DNA from: an uncultured Microscilla sp.
Lineage (GTDB): Bacteria; Bacteroidota; Bacteroidia; Cytophagales; Microscillaceae
NCBI RefSeq assembly: GCF_947493425.1
Contig: NZ_CANLRP010000081.1
Coordinates: 1-37,673, forward strand
DNA: 37,673 nt
Reading direction: 5' to 3'
Shown here one piece after another: positions 6,416 to 16,400 of this stretch; position 1 is the first letter of the stretch, and every line of letters begins with the position of its first letter. The notes under the pieces were generated by a model. The model did no database searches, had not been told where the DNA came from, and worked only from the letters and a program-made list of their open reading frames with translations. The position numbers were made by a program, and so were the translations under genes.

Positions 6416-8281
6416 ATGAAAATTATAAAAAATACCTACGCTTTGATTGTATGCCTGTGGGCGTGCGCTCAGGTGAATGCCCAAACGCTTACCCAAAAAG
6501 TGGGCAACTCGGTAAGCATATACAGTCTGCAAGTGCAGCCCAACACCTCATACAAGCTCAACTTTGCCCAAAGTAGCCAAAGCCTCAGTATAGCATACTC
6601 CCCAGGGCAACACATTGGCGAAAGCTACCTGAGCAGCGGTGAGCAACGTTTTAAATTATACGCTAACTTGCACAGTACCAGCCACACCCAGCAGTACAGT
6701 CACCCGATACTGCTAAAAGAGGGAGTTCAACAATGTACTTTTTATTCGGGCAAGCTCAAGGGGGAGCTTAAGTTGCATGTATACCATTTGGGCAACACCC
6801 AGGCAGTAAAGCAAAAGGTAAGGGCGTATAAAGCACGTTTTCGTACCCATGAGGCTTGCGGCAAACCTGGCTCGGTGCCCCAATCAGTTTGGCGGGCAGG
6901 TCTTACCCCTGAACCTATTCCTGACCCAGTGGTTACTGATGTCAAACATTTGATTGTGCACCACTCGGTATCATCAAACGATGCTGCCGATCAGGTAGCT
7001 ATTTTGCGGGGCATTTACCTTTATCACCGGGTAACGTTGGGCTGGAATGACATTGCTTACAATTACCTGATTGCCCCGGATGGCACTATTTACGAGGGAC
7101 GCGACCCACAGGGCAAGGAGGCAGAAGGAGATAATATTAGAGGGGGACACTTTTGTACCGGGCGACAAGATGGCACCATGGGGGTTTGTCTGTTGGGTAC
7201 TTTTACCGATTATGAGCCGCCAGTAGTGATGTTGAGTTCGTTGGTTGATTTGCTGGTATGGAAGGTAAAAAAAGATGGAATGGATCCTTTTGGTGCTTTT
7301 GCTCACCCAATTAACAACCCTGTGGTGGCTGCTTTGCCTGTAATTGCTCCTCACAGGGCAGGCTGTAGCACCCAATGCCCTGGCGATAAGGTGTTTGAAA
7401 AAATCGAGGCTTTGCGGGAAAAAATAAATGCTGATGTGCAAGTATGTGCAGGCAAAACTGATCAGTGTGCACCTTTGCGCCTCACAGGTGAACTATACAA
7501 CGGGGTAAACCAATTAGTGGTGGATGTAGATGCTGCCATTAATCAATGTCAAAATTCTAATACGGGTTGCGAGCAGTTTTGTACTGGTCAGGCATTTATC
7601 GATCGTGTCAATGAGTTGAGAAGTAAGATTCAAGCTATTGAACAAAGTTGCAGTACCCAACCACAAAACTGTGTAACCCCCTGTAGTTCGACTGCTTTGC
7701 TCGACAAACTAACTACTGTAGAGCAAACCCTTAACGCCCAAATTCAGTTTTGGTTTGCGGCTTCCAGTCTCGTGCCTCAACAGGTAGCACAACTACAAAC
7801 CGAAGTAAATAATGCCCTGAAGCAATGCCAACTCAATGTAGATTCGTGCCAGCAATTTTACCCGATCAATGCGTTTGAGGCTCGTATCAAGGCGCTTAAC
7901 CTTCGCATCGATAGTTTGCAGGGTTTGTGTAATGCCGATGCGGCTACTGATGCCCAAAAAGCCGAGGCTTTGCGCAGCACGTTGCAATCGCTGGAGCAAG
8001 CCATTGCCACCCAAGTGGCGCAACTCAGCGAAGACGAAGCTATAGGTGTTTACCCCAACCCAGTGGCAAGCAATGGGGTGTTGGTGATCAAAAGCCTGCG
8101 TTACCAAAAGATGCGTAATATACGTCTGGTAAATATTTTGGGCAAGGCGGTAAATTTGTCCCGTAACATTGTCGACCAACGTGGGTTATTGGTGTTGTTG
8201 CCCAAAATACCGTCGGGTTGGTATATGCTGGAGTTTCAGTTAGAAGGAAAAATAGTTCGAAGACGTTTACTGATTTTGTAG
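6416..8281 (+). CDS. Secreted PGRP/N-acetylmuramoyl-L-alanine amidase with type IX secretion tail
   Basis: 621 residues. Signal peptide 1-23 (hydrophobic core, end VNAQ), then a beta-rich segment to about 170. Residues about 175-335 are an Amidase_2/PGRP domain that cleaves the peptidoglycan amide bond between N-acetylmuramic acid and L-alanine. Zinc ligands fit His182 or His183 (VHHS), His313 (APHRAG) and Cys321 (STQCPG), and the catalytic Tyr fits Tyr215 (AYNYLI). A Cys-rich helical stalk (about 345-535) contains a duplicated module of the pattern INQCQNSNTGC... / LKQCQLNVDSC.... Residues about 545-621 are a Por secretion (type IX) C-terminal domain starting IGVYPNP and ending VRRRLLIL. It is therefore expected at the cell surface or outside, acting on foreign walls or on debris rather than on its own sacculus. 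Gene stands alone. Confidence 0.9.
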   Translation: MKIIKNTYALIVCLWACAQVNAQTLTQKVGNSVSIYSLQVQPNTSYKLNFAQSSQSLSIAYSPGQHIGESYLSSGEQRFKLYANLHSTSHTQQYSHPILLKEGVQQCTFYSGKLKGELKLHVYHLGNTQAVKQKVRAYKARFRTHEACGKPGSVPQSVWRAGLTPEPIPDPVVTDVKHLIVHHSVSSNDAADQVAILRGIYLYHRVTLGWNDIAYNYLIAPDGTIYEGRDPQGKEAEGDNIRGGHFCTGRQDGTMGVCLLGTFTDYEPPVVMLSSLVDLLVWKVKKDGMDPFGAFAHPINNPVVAALPVIAPHRAGCSTQCPGDKVFEKIEALREKINADVQVCAGKTDQCAPLRLTGELYNGVNQLVVDVDAAINQCQNSNTGCEQFCTGQAFIDRVNELRSKIQAIEQSCSTQPQNCVTPCSSTALLDKLTTVEQTLNAQIQFWFAASSLVPQQVAQLQTEVNNALKQCQLNVDSCQQFYPINAFEARIKALNLRIDSLQGLCNADAATDAQKAEALRSTLQSLEQAIATQVAQLSEDEAIGVYPNPVASNGVLVIKSLRYQKMRNIRLVNILGKAVNLSRNIVDQRGLLVLLPKIPSGWYMLEFQLEGKIVRRRLLIL

Positions 8282-8343
8282 GGAACCAGCGGCAAGCAAA
8301 TTGGGAATAAACACAAAATTTTTGGGGTGGTTATTCCTGCGCA

Positions 8344-8377
8344 TTGCCCATAATTTAGCAACTTTGCCTTAGTTTTG
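8344..8377 (+). promoter_or_regulatory. Bacteroidota promoter for the ferritin-like gene
   Basis: TTG at 8344-8346, 23-bp spacer, then TAGTTTTG at 8370-8377, a full TAnnTTTG match. It lies about 105 bp before the ATG at 8482. The spacer is at the long end of the known range. Confidence 0.45.
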
Positions 8378-8481
8378 TCCCGAAATGCTGACAACAGCAG
8401 GCAAACGCAACCAAAAAACAAAAACTGTTGCTTTGTTGCGTGGTTGTATGATTGGCAAAAATTTAAAATTAAACACCTATA

Positions 8482-9114
8482 ATGATGATAGAATTGGAGA
8501 ATTTGATTGGCATAATTGTAAAAAATAATGACTTACACGCTCGCTGGCTCAATAGCTTGTCGATGATGGAAAACACAGGTGCCCGCAAAATTTCGGCATC
8601 CGAACACCCCACTCAGGTAAACCTTACCATACTAAAACACGCGGCAGAAGAAGCACGTCACGCATTTTTGCTTAAGCGCCAAATGAGTAAGTTGGTACCC
8701 CTTGAGCAGTATCCCACCTACGAAGCTCCTTATTTGTTGGCTCCGGTCAAAAGCTATCAATACTTACAGGCTTTAGATGTAGCTGCTAGTCGGTATGTAA
8801 AAAAGCATTTTCAGTTGGCAGATTATGACCTAAAATATGCAGCTTACCTGTTGGTAACTTATGCTATAGAGGTACGCGCCGATGAACTTTACCCAATATA
8901 CCAAAAGGTATTGACCAGAGAAAAGAGTAAGATTCAGGTAAAGGCAATCATTGTAGAGGAAGAAGGTCATTTGCAGGAAATGGTGGAGCAACTCAAAGAT
9001 TTTTCGCCGGAATGGGAACAGCACGCTGAGGCCATTTGTGCTATAGAAGGCAAGCTATTTACTCAATGGATTGCCCAGGTAGGCAAAGAGGTAGAACAAA
9101 CTGCCTTGGTATAA
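8482..9114 (+). CDS. Ferritin-like di-iron carboxylate protein
   Basis: 210 residues, cytoplasmic, no signal peptide, all helical. The spacing of possible metal ligands is that of a four-helix di-iron bundle: Glu30 (MMENTGAR), Glu57 with His60 (EEARH), Glu130 (AIEVRADE), and Glu160 with His163 (EEEGH). Known families with this pattern include ferritin-like oxygenases and rubrerythrin-type peroxidases. I cannot name the subfamily or substrate, and no electron-transfer partner lies beside it. The start could be Met1 or Met2 (8482 or 8485). Convergent with the phosphatase gene that follows; the 177 bp between them show no clear terminator. Confidence 0.75.
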   Translation: MMIELENLIGIIVKNNDLHARWLNSLSMMENTGARKISASEHPTQVNLTILKHAAEEARHAFLLKRQMSKLVPLEQYPTYEAPYLLAPVKSYQYLQALDVAASRYVKKHFQLADYDLKYAAYLLVTYAIEVRADELYPIYQKVLTREKSKIQVKAIIVEEEGHLQEMVEQLKDFSPEWEQHAEAICAIEGKLFTQWIAQVGKEVEQTALV

Positions 9115-9291
9115 TTGCTTGCTATTATTTTATTGGCTTATTGTGCCAGGTTACCGAGGGTGGCTTGGCATCATCAAAATAGGTAACACTTTAATTTATA
9201 CATAAACACCTGTATATCAGAGATTTTAAAAACTTCGTACACTGCTAAAATGTATCCGCAGGATGCTTATAACACTACCAATCATCAATTA

Positions 9292-11262
9292 TTAAGTACT
9301 TTTCCCTGACCACCTTGCCCCCATTACCAAAATATCGTCTACCTGATCGTGCCCCAACATCCAGGCGTTCAACACCTTATCAAGGGTGGCTTTTTGTTCT
9401 TTCATAGGTTGACGCGATACCGTATGCAACAACTCACGAAAACGTTTTTTCATAAACTTACGCCCTTTTTCTCCCCCAAACTGGTCTTGGAAACCATCAG
9501 AGTACATATAAAAAGTGCTCGGAATGGAAATGTCTATGGTGTGGGTTTCGTACCCTGCGTCTACCTCTACCGGGCGGTGCCCATTGATGCTGTACATGCT
9601 CCCTTTGATCTCTTGTACTTCTTGGTTTTGCACCAAAATCAATGAGTTTTTAGCTCCCGAATATTGCATCTCATGTTTTTGTGGGTCAATCACCACAATG
9701 GCTATGTCCATGCCATCACGAATCATCGTATCTTTGCTCTTGAGGGTGCGTCGCAAAATCATATCTAAATGTAGTAGTACTTGTGCAGGGTCGTGCACCT
9801 TGTTTTGAATCATGATGTTGCTCAAAGCCTGCGACCCCAGCATAGTCATAAAAGCCCCTGGCACCCCGTGCCCGGTACAGTCGGCAGCCACCATAAATAT
9901 TTTGCCTTTTGCCTTTTCTACCCAGTAAAAGTCGCCCGAAACAATGTCGCGAGGGCGAAACAACACAAAATAGTCGGGCATAAAACTATTGGCGTCTTCG
10001 AGGTATAGCAAAGCTTGTTGAATGCGTTGGGCATAGGTAATGCTTGCGGTAATGTCTTGGTTTTTACTGTCAATCTGGTCGTTCTTAATTTGCAACAACA
10101 TATTGGCTTTTTGCTTTGCCTGGTTATTGTAGACCAATACCGACAACAGTCCCAACAATAACAACACACTGCCAATGAGGGCGTATACAAAGTTGCGTCG
10201 CAAAATCACTTCTCTTTGTTCTTTTTTCAAAAGCTCCAGCTCCGACTGTTTTTGCTCTAGTTGGTGAATAGACTCCAGCACATTTATTTTGTACCTGTTT
10301 TGAGTGTTTACAAACTCTTGGGTGATTTGAATGTACTGTTGCTGGTACTCGTAGGCTTTGGTATGTTCGCTTTTGAGGGCATACGCTTCTGACAATAGCT
10401 TGAGGCTGGTGGCCATCAAAGGTTTTGACGGAATTTCCTGGGCTTTTTTATAGGTGTTTTGAGCAATTAAAATTGCCTTGTCGAGTTGGTTTTGCTCGAT
10501 GTATAGTTTGGCAAAGCTTACCTCAACGCTATAAATACCCGTGCCACGTACCTTATTGCGAATGTTGGCTTCTTTGGCTTTGGTGAGGTAGACAAATGTC
10601 TGGGCGTAGTTTTTTTGCTCAAGAAACAAGTTCCCGATTCGGTTATAAACTACGTCCAGCCGGGGCTGTTTGGGCATATTTTCTCTGATTTTTGCTGCTT
10701 CGCTGTAAGCTGTATACGCCTCCTGAACCTTGCCTTGTTTTTGCAATATTTCGCCCAGGCGCAGGTGTGCATAAGCCTCCCCTCCTTTGTTGTTCAACTT
10801 TTTGAACATGTCAATGGCTTTTTGGGTGTTTTGCCCGGCATCTTTCAGGCGATTCTGAAACTTAAAAATCTCGCCGATATTGTTATAAGCATACGCTATC
10901 TGAATGGGTTGATTGTTGGTTTGGGCAGCCTTAAGTGCCCGGTAATAATAAGTAATGGCGTTGCTGTATTGGTTAAGGTTGCGATAAATCACCCCTACAT
11001 AATTGTTGGTTTGGGCGGCGGCTTTGTGGTGCTCAAACCGGGCGATTAATTTAAGGCTTCTAATGCCATAGTTTAAGGCTTTTTTGAGGTCTGAATCGCG
11101 CAGTTTCCACGATAGTTTACTCAATATTTTAATCTGGCGTATATCAGGCGGAGTATTGGCAAGCTTGCTCTCCAGGCTGTCTATTTCTGGAGTTTGTGCT
11201 TGTATGTCCAGCTCACCAAACATATACACTAAAAAAAATAAAATGAATAACCTACAACTCAT
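9292..11262 (-). CDS. TPR / transmembrane / SpoIIE-type PP2C phosphatase (sensor phosphatase 1)
   Basis: 656 residues. Signal peptide 1-23; a periplasmic TPR array about 40-320 (repeated NNxG, GEI and A-L patterns); coiled coil about 325-352; one transmembrane helix 358-378; cytoplasmic coiled coil to about 420; then a SpoIIE/PP2C serine phosphatase domain about 430-650. Metal-site motifs are intact: SGDFYW (442-447), AADCTGHGVPGAFM (459-472), and later DGMD and YSDGFQDQ. The family dephosphorylates anti-sigma-factor antagonists or similar Ser/Thr phosphoproteins in response to periplasmic input. A paralogue with the same layout lies at 18303-20843. No partner switch (STAS or anti-sigma kinase) is encoded beside it. 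Confidence 0.92.
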   Translation of the reverse strand: MSCRLFILFFLVYMFGELDIQAQTPEIDSLESKLANTPPDIRQIKILSKLSWKLRDSDLKKALNYGIRSLKLIARFEHHKAAAQTNNYVGVIYRNLNQYSNAITYYYRALKAAQTNNQPIQIAYAYNNIGEIFKFQNRLKDAGQNTQKAIDMFKKLNNKGGEAYAHLRLGEILQKQGKVQEAYTAYSEAAKIRENMPKQPRLDVVYNRIGNLFLEQKNYAQTFVYLTKAKEANIRNKVRGTGIYSVEVSFAKLYIEQNQLDKAILIAQNTYKKAQEIPSKPLMATSLKLLSEAYALKSEHTKAYEYQQQYIQITQEFVNTQNRYKINVLESIHQLEQKQSELELLKKEQREVILRRNFVYALIGSVLLLLGLLSVLVYNNQAKQKANMLLQIKNDQIDSKNQDITASITYAQRIQQALLYLEDANSFMPDYFVLFRPRDIVSGDFYWVEKAKGKIFMVAADCTGHGVPGAFMTMLGSQALSNIMIQNKVHDPAQVLLHLDMILRRTLKSKDTMIRDGMDIAIVVIDPQKHEMQYSGAKNSLILVQNQEVQEIKGSMYSINGHRPVEVDAGYETHTIDISIPSTFYMYSDGFQDQFGGEKGRKFMKKRFRELLHTVSRQPMKEQKATLDKVLNAWMLGHDQVDDILVMGARWSGKST

Positions 11263-11342
11263 GAGGAGACTTAGTTAAGTTAATTTTGGGAAATGGTGCG
11301 GGATGAAGAAACTACAAAAAACATTCCTTGTATCAACCATAA

Positions 11343-11500
11343 GTAAAATGGAAAAAATAAAGTAATCCAAAAGAAGGCAGTATCTGTTTGTTGGACGATG
11401 AAAAAAATATTTGCGTAGCCTTAGCTACGGAACTATTTTTTGAAGAAGTACAACGGTCAGAGACGAAATTCAGTGGATTAGGTTATTTTTGTAGTTTTAC
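11343..11500. repeat. Foldback element, copy A (158 bp)
   Basis: Terminal inverted repeats begin GTAAAATGGAAAAAATAA (left) and end TAGTTTTAC (right); about 22 of the first 28 positions match when the right end is reverse-complemented. It is flanked on both sides by TAA (11340-11342 and 11501-11503). The core hairpin is CGTAGC (11414-11419), loop CTTA, GCTACG (11424-11429), set between an A-run and a T-run. Confidence 0.72.
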
Positions 11501-11503
11501 TAA

Positions 11504-11595
11504 GTAAAACACAAAAAATAAAGTGTCCTTAAGTCACCAAATGTCTGGTAGATGTACAGCCGAAAAAACAGAACAATTTATTTGGATAGTTTTAC
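11504..11595. repeat. Foldback element, copy B (92 bp, no core)
   Basis: Begins GTAAAACACAAAAAATAA directly after the TAA shared with copy A and ends ATAGTTTTAC. The right flank is CAA rather than TAA. The central core hairpin is missing, so this looks like an internally deleted copy. Together with copy A it forms the junction palindrome GTTTTAC-TAA-GTAAAAC. Confidence 0.5.
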
Positions 11596-12144
11596 CAAAA
11601 ACAACTGGATGATTGATTCACCCTCTTAAATTAAACATATTTTTGCCTTTAGCCACATAACTCCATATAAAATTTGCCTGCACTTTATTTACTGGTTTGT
11701 AACAGATGTGTTAAATCTACTTAAAATGCTAAAATGTCCCGATAGATATGCTAATTTTGCCCCACGAAATACAAGACAGGGCTTTTTGGCTAAGAAAATA
11801 ACAGCTAAAAATCCCTGTTAAAACCATACAAAGCGAATTTTATTATACAAACAATGCTGTTAACGAACTATGATGACTGGCATACGGGCTTACACAAATT
11901 ATCCTATTTATGCTTTGGCAAAAATATTCCTTTGCCTTGCCTCTATGGGATGACAAAAAAGAGGGTTCAAGCACGTTATTTCTCCTCATTTATCATTACA
12001 AAAGGTAAACCTGTGTTTTATATAATCACACAAATTTGGCTGCACTTTTTGTCTTGTCAAAAACTCGCCAAATATAAGGCGATGACCGTACTTTATTTAA
12101 TGATTACTCCCTTAAACAAAGCTTATTAAATATCTAACAAAACA

Positions 12145-13011
12145 ATGACGTTTAAAGAACATTTTGAACAGCAAGGCTTTTTGCACCTAAGCAATTTTGT
12201 AGACCGATCGATGATCCGATACATCAAGCAACAGTACCTGCAAACAGTGAAACCTTTTGATCAACCCTTGCTCAGGCAAAACACTGATCAATACGAAAAA
12301 CATCTTTTTTCAGAAGCTGGGTTCATGACCAACCCCTTGCTCAATGTACACGAGAGTTTGCCCGAAGCATTGATTGGGTTCAGGTCTTCGGTAGTAGACC
12401 TGTTAGGACACAACGCACTACAACAATTGTTGAAAAAGCTCATGGGAGAACGTCCGGTATTGGTACAAAGCATGTACACGGAAAGTAGCCTGGGTAGTCC
12501 TGACCACATAGACAGTCACTTGATAGACTCTGCCCGCATCGGCAGCATGATAGGTTGTTGGGTAGCCCTGGAAGATATAGATGCAAGCGGAGGACGATTT
12601 ACGCTTTTCCCGAAAAGTCATTTGCTGGACAACGATCAGGTATTTTCAGAGGAAGTGACTCACTTGTACCAACAATACAATGAATTGTCTATACAGGCGA
12701 TCAATGCCTACCCAGGTGAGCAATCTCAGCTAACCACCCAAGCTCAGCAGGTGTTAGAAAAACTGCTCAGGGTCAGTAACCTCAGTCGTTACAACCAGCC
12801 TATTCAGGCAGGCGATGTTTTTTTGTTTTCGTCAAAGCTGATTCAAAGCAACGAACAACCCACCCATCGTCAGTCACACCATTCGGTTACGGCTCACTTT
12901 GTGCCCGCTGTCTATCCATTGCGTCACCATAGTGCCTACAACGTAGACCTACGCATTGCCCAAGGGGGCAACCTTGCCATTCACATAGCTCCCGAAGCAG
13001 TCATGGCATAA
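12145..13011 (+). CDS. Phytanoyl-CoA dioxygenase (PhyH)-like Fe(II)/2-oxoglutarate oxygenase
   Basis: 288 residues, cytoplasmic. The N-terminus (YIKQQYL and FVDRSMI region) and the cupin strands SMIGCWVALEDIDASGGRF and AGDVFLFSSKLIQS fit the PhyH fold. The HxD iron motif is His121-Ile-Asp123 (PDHIDSH). In the family the third iron ligand lies in an HGS-type motif and is followed about 11 residues on by an Arg that binds 2-oxoglutarate. Here my alignment puts Gln234 (IQSN) and His245 at those places, with His241, His245 and His246 close by, so the active site may be rearranged. Substrate unknown. Gene stands alone with its own terminator. Confidence 0.78.
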   Translation: MTFKEHFEQQGFLHLSNFVDRSMIRYIKQQYLQTVKPFDQPLLRQNTDQYEKHLFSEAGFMTNPLLNVHESLPEALIGFRSSVVDLLGHNALQQLLKKLMGERPVLVQSMYTESSLGSPDHIDSHLIDSARIGSMIGCWVALEDIDASGGRFTLFPKSHLLDNDQVFSEEVTHLYQQYNELSIQAINAYPGEQSQLTTQAQQVLEKLLRVSNLSRYNQPIQAGDVFLFSSKLIQSNEQPTHRQSHHSVTAHFVPAVYPLRHHSAYNVDLRIAQGGNLAIHIAPEAVMA

Positions 13012-13457
13012 ACAAACACCTATCTACAAGTTGAGAGCGTGGCAGGTTTGTCACGCTTTTTTTTGTCTTGGCGCCCTGCTATTTTAAGCTCTGGACAATG
13101 CGTCATTAATAATCGCAGAACAACCTTCTACGCTCGTTTTTCGGAATACTGAAAAGTACCCTCAGATGCTGGAATCGGGGTTGGTTGTTAAAAGAATAAA
13201 GGTCAGTTTTTAACTTGCTTCTACTCTACTGGCTTAAGTTGAAAAAAGCTTATGCCCTGTAGCAATTCCAGAACTTGGTTATTTTTACGCCCGCCCACAA
13301 AATTTCCTTTGTAGAAATACCAGTATTCAAAAACATTTATTAAGTTTATACAAAACGGCTTAAGCTTTGTTATTTGATTAGTTAATCAATCTTTTCTATC
13401 ATTCCATACCTTCAAAAACTTTTATGTTTCAACCATCTTACTTAACAAGACTTTATT
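13012..13457. other. 446-bp intergenic region before the PAS-array gene
   Basis: Contains the terminator at 13036-13064 and an inverted repeat TTGATTA-GT-TAATCAA at 13374-13389, 69 bp before the next ATG, which could be an operator. No gene and no exact TAnnTTTG box seen. Confidence 0.45.
13036..13064 (+). terminator. Rho-independent terminator of the PhyH-like gene
   Basis: AGCGTG (13036-13041) pairs with CACGCT (13052-13057), followed by a T-run, 25 bp after the stop codon. Confidence 0.8.
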
Positions 13458-16400
13458 ATGAAAAACGGACAAACAAGTGATCATAAGGAGGTCACACACG
13501 GTATTGATCATTATGTAGAGTTGGCACAAAAGCTAGAGCAAGAAAATGAGCAAATGAAGGCTCGTTTGTGGGTAGACTCTAACCTGACCAAATTTGACGA
13601 TGTACTCAGGAGCAATTATGACAAATCACTGGTAGAGTTTGCCGATGCGGTAATTTTTCACCTGGCCAAGTTGACTCAATCGCTCAGGGGCACTTTTTTT
13701 ACGCTTAACCAAGAAACCCAACAAGTAGAAGCCACGGCTGGCTACGCTTGTACTGTAGAGACCCTTGCCAAGAGTACCTTTCAGATTGGCGAAGGACTGA
13801 TAGGGCAGGCTATTAAAGGGCAAGAAACAATCATACTGGACAATATTCCAGCCAATAACATGGTGCTGGAGGCATCTATGGGGCAGCTCAGTGGCAATTG
13901 TGTAGTAGTGATTCCACTTATGTTTAATCAAGAAGCATACGGAGCAGTAGAGTTGTTGTATTTACAAGAGGTAGCCCCCCGCTACCTGAATTTGCTCGAG
14001 AGACTGGGAGGAAACATTGCTTCCATGCTCAATAGTATTCAAAACAACATTAAAACCCGTGACCTGCTTACCGAAGCAAAAGAACTGGAAAGAGAACTGC
14101 TAACCCAAGAAGAGGAGCTTCGCCAGAATATGGAGGAGTTGACGGCAACGCAGGAAAAAATGTATAAAAAAGAAAAAGAGTTGTCGAGCAATGTCAATGC
14201 AATCAATCAAACCATTAGCACTATAGAGTTTGACATGAAAGGAATGGTGTTGAATGCAAACCAACTTTTTTTACAATTGACAGAGTACGAGTTTGACGAT
14301 ATCATTGGCAAACACCACCGTATGTTTGTAGACCAAGAATATGCACAAACCACTGCCTATCAAGATTTTTGGGATAGCTTGCGCAAAGGCAAAACTCATA
14401 GTGCCGAATTTAAAAGCATTGGTAACCAAGGCAAGGAGATATGGCTGAGGGCGTCTTATACTCCAGTAAAAGGAGGAGACGGTACCCCTTACAAAATAAT
14501 GCAGTTTGCCCTGGACATTACCCCAGAAAAAAAGTTAAGACAAGACCTTGCCAACCAATTGGAGGCAATTGACCGGTCGTCAGCGGTGATTGAGTTTGAC
14601 CTAAGCGGTAACATTCTAACCGCCAATGATACCTTTCTACAGGCATTTGGTTATACCCTGCACGATCTGAAAGACAAGCACCACCAAATATTTGTAGCTT
14701 CTGAATATCAACGCTCGGAAGAGTACCGTCAGTTTTGGCAAAAGCTGCAAAATGGGCAGTTTATAGAAGGGGAGTTTAAACAATACACCCAAAGTGGGGA
14801 AGAAATATGGATCAAGGGCAACTATAACCCTATACTAGACATCAATGGCAAACCTTACAAAGTTATTCAATTTGCCTCTGACATTACCCAAGAGAAAAAA
14901 CTCAGCCAAGACCTGGACAATCAAATGGCTGCCATCAACAAGTCGAACGCAGTGGTAGAGTTTGACTTGAATGGTCATGTAACTGATGCCAATGAACTAT
15001 TTTCTCAACTCACGGGGTATCAACTCGAAGAGGTGCGAGGCAAACACCACCAGATTTTTATAGATGCACAAGAGGCTCAGTCTGACGAATACAGCCAGTT
15101 TTGGCACAAGCTACAAAACGGACAATTTATAGAAGGAGAGTTTAAACGATTAACAAAAGAGGGCGAAAAAATATGGATCAAGGGCAGCTATAATCCCATC
15201 ATAGGTTTAGATGGTGAACCATACAAAGTAGTAAAATATGCGGTAGACATTACCCAACAACGCATGTTGCAAATGCAAAATGCGCAGCAACTGGAAGAAA
15301 TAAAGGCAGTAGAAGAAGAGATGCGTCAAAATATGGAGGAGTTGGTGGCTACTCAGGATGAACTCAACCGACAAGCCAAAGAGGTGAGTCGTAACAAGCA
15401 GCTCAACGATGCAGTGCTCAACACGGCTGTAGATGTGATTATCACAATGAACTATAGGGGCATTATCCAAAGCATTAACCCTGCGGTTACTGCACTGTTT
15501 GGCTATGAACCAGAAGAAGTGATAGGGCAAAATATAAAAATACTCATGCCTCATAAATATGCCTCGAAACACGATGGCTATCTGAAAAATTATGCCGAAA
15601 CAAGACAAAGAAAAATAATTGGGATAGGCCGCAAGGTGGAGGCTCAGAAAAAGGACGGAACCGTGTTTGACGCGTATATTTCGGTGTCGGAGTTTAAAAT
15701 GGATGAAGAGGTCGTTTATACTGGGTTTATACGCGACATCAGCGACTTAGCCAATACCCAAAGAGAGCTGCAGGAACAACTTGAACAAGTGCGCACTACC
15801 GAGGAAGAGCTTCGCCAAAACCTGGAAGAAATGGCGGCTACCCAAGATGAAATACACCGACAAGCTACTGAGTTGGAAAAAAGCAAAAAACAGGCAGAAG
15901 CAGTACTTAATACGGCAATAGATGTAATTATTACGATGAACCGACAAGGCATTGTACAAACTGCCAACCCTGCGGTTACTTCATTGTTTGGCTACAAACC
16001 TGAGGAAGTAATAGGGCAAAACATCAAAATGTTGATGCCTCATAAGTATGCCTCAGAACACGATGGTTACTTACAACATTATGCCAATACAGGAGAAAAG
16101 AAAATAATTGGGATAGGCCGAAAGGTAGAGGCTCAGAAAAAGGACGGAACCGTGTTTGACGCGTATATTTCGGTGTCGGAGTTTACAATGGATGAAGAGG
16201 TCGTTTATACTGGGTTTATACGTGATATAAGTGACTTAGCCAACACCCAAAGAGAGCTACAGGAGCAACTTGAACAAGTACGCACTGCCCAAGATGAAGT
16301 ACACCGACAAGCTACTGAGTTGGAAAAAAGTAAAAAACAGGCAGAAGCGGTACTTAATACGGCAATAGATGTAATTATTACGATGAACCGACAAGGCATT

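Larger units (their letters stand above)
11263..12144. other. 882-bp divergent intergenic region
   Basis: Lies between the start of sensor phosphatase 1 (-) and the PhyH-like gene (+). It contains the two foldback elements annotated at 11343-11595 and a TAATTTTG box at 11752-11759 on the plus strand without a proper upstream TTG. An open frame at 11854-12129 (91 codons) has poor protein character and no recognisable motif, so I leave it out. Otherwise AT-rich with no gene. Confidence 0.5.

Noticed and set aside
11854..12129. 91-codon frame before the PhyH-like gene
   Set aside because: Unusual composition with many Tyr, Cys and Leu residues, no motif and no promoter; most likely chance in AT-rich DNA.
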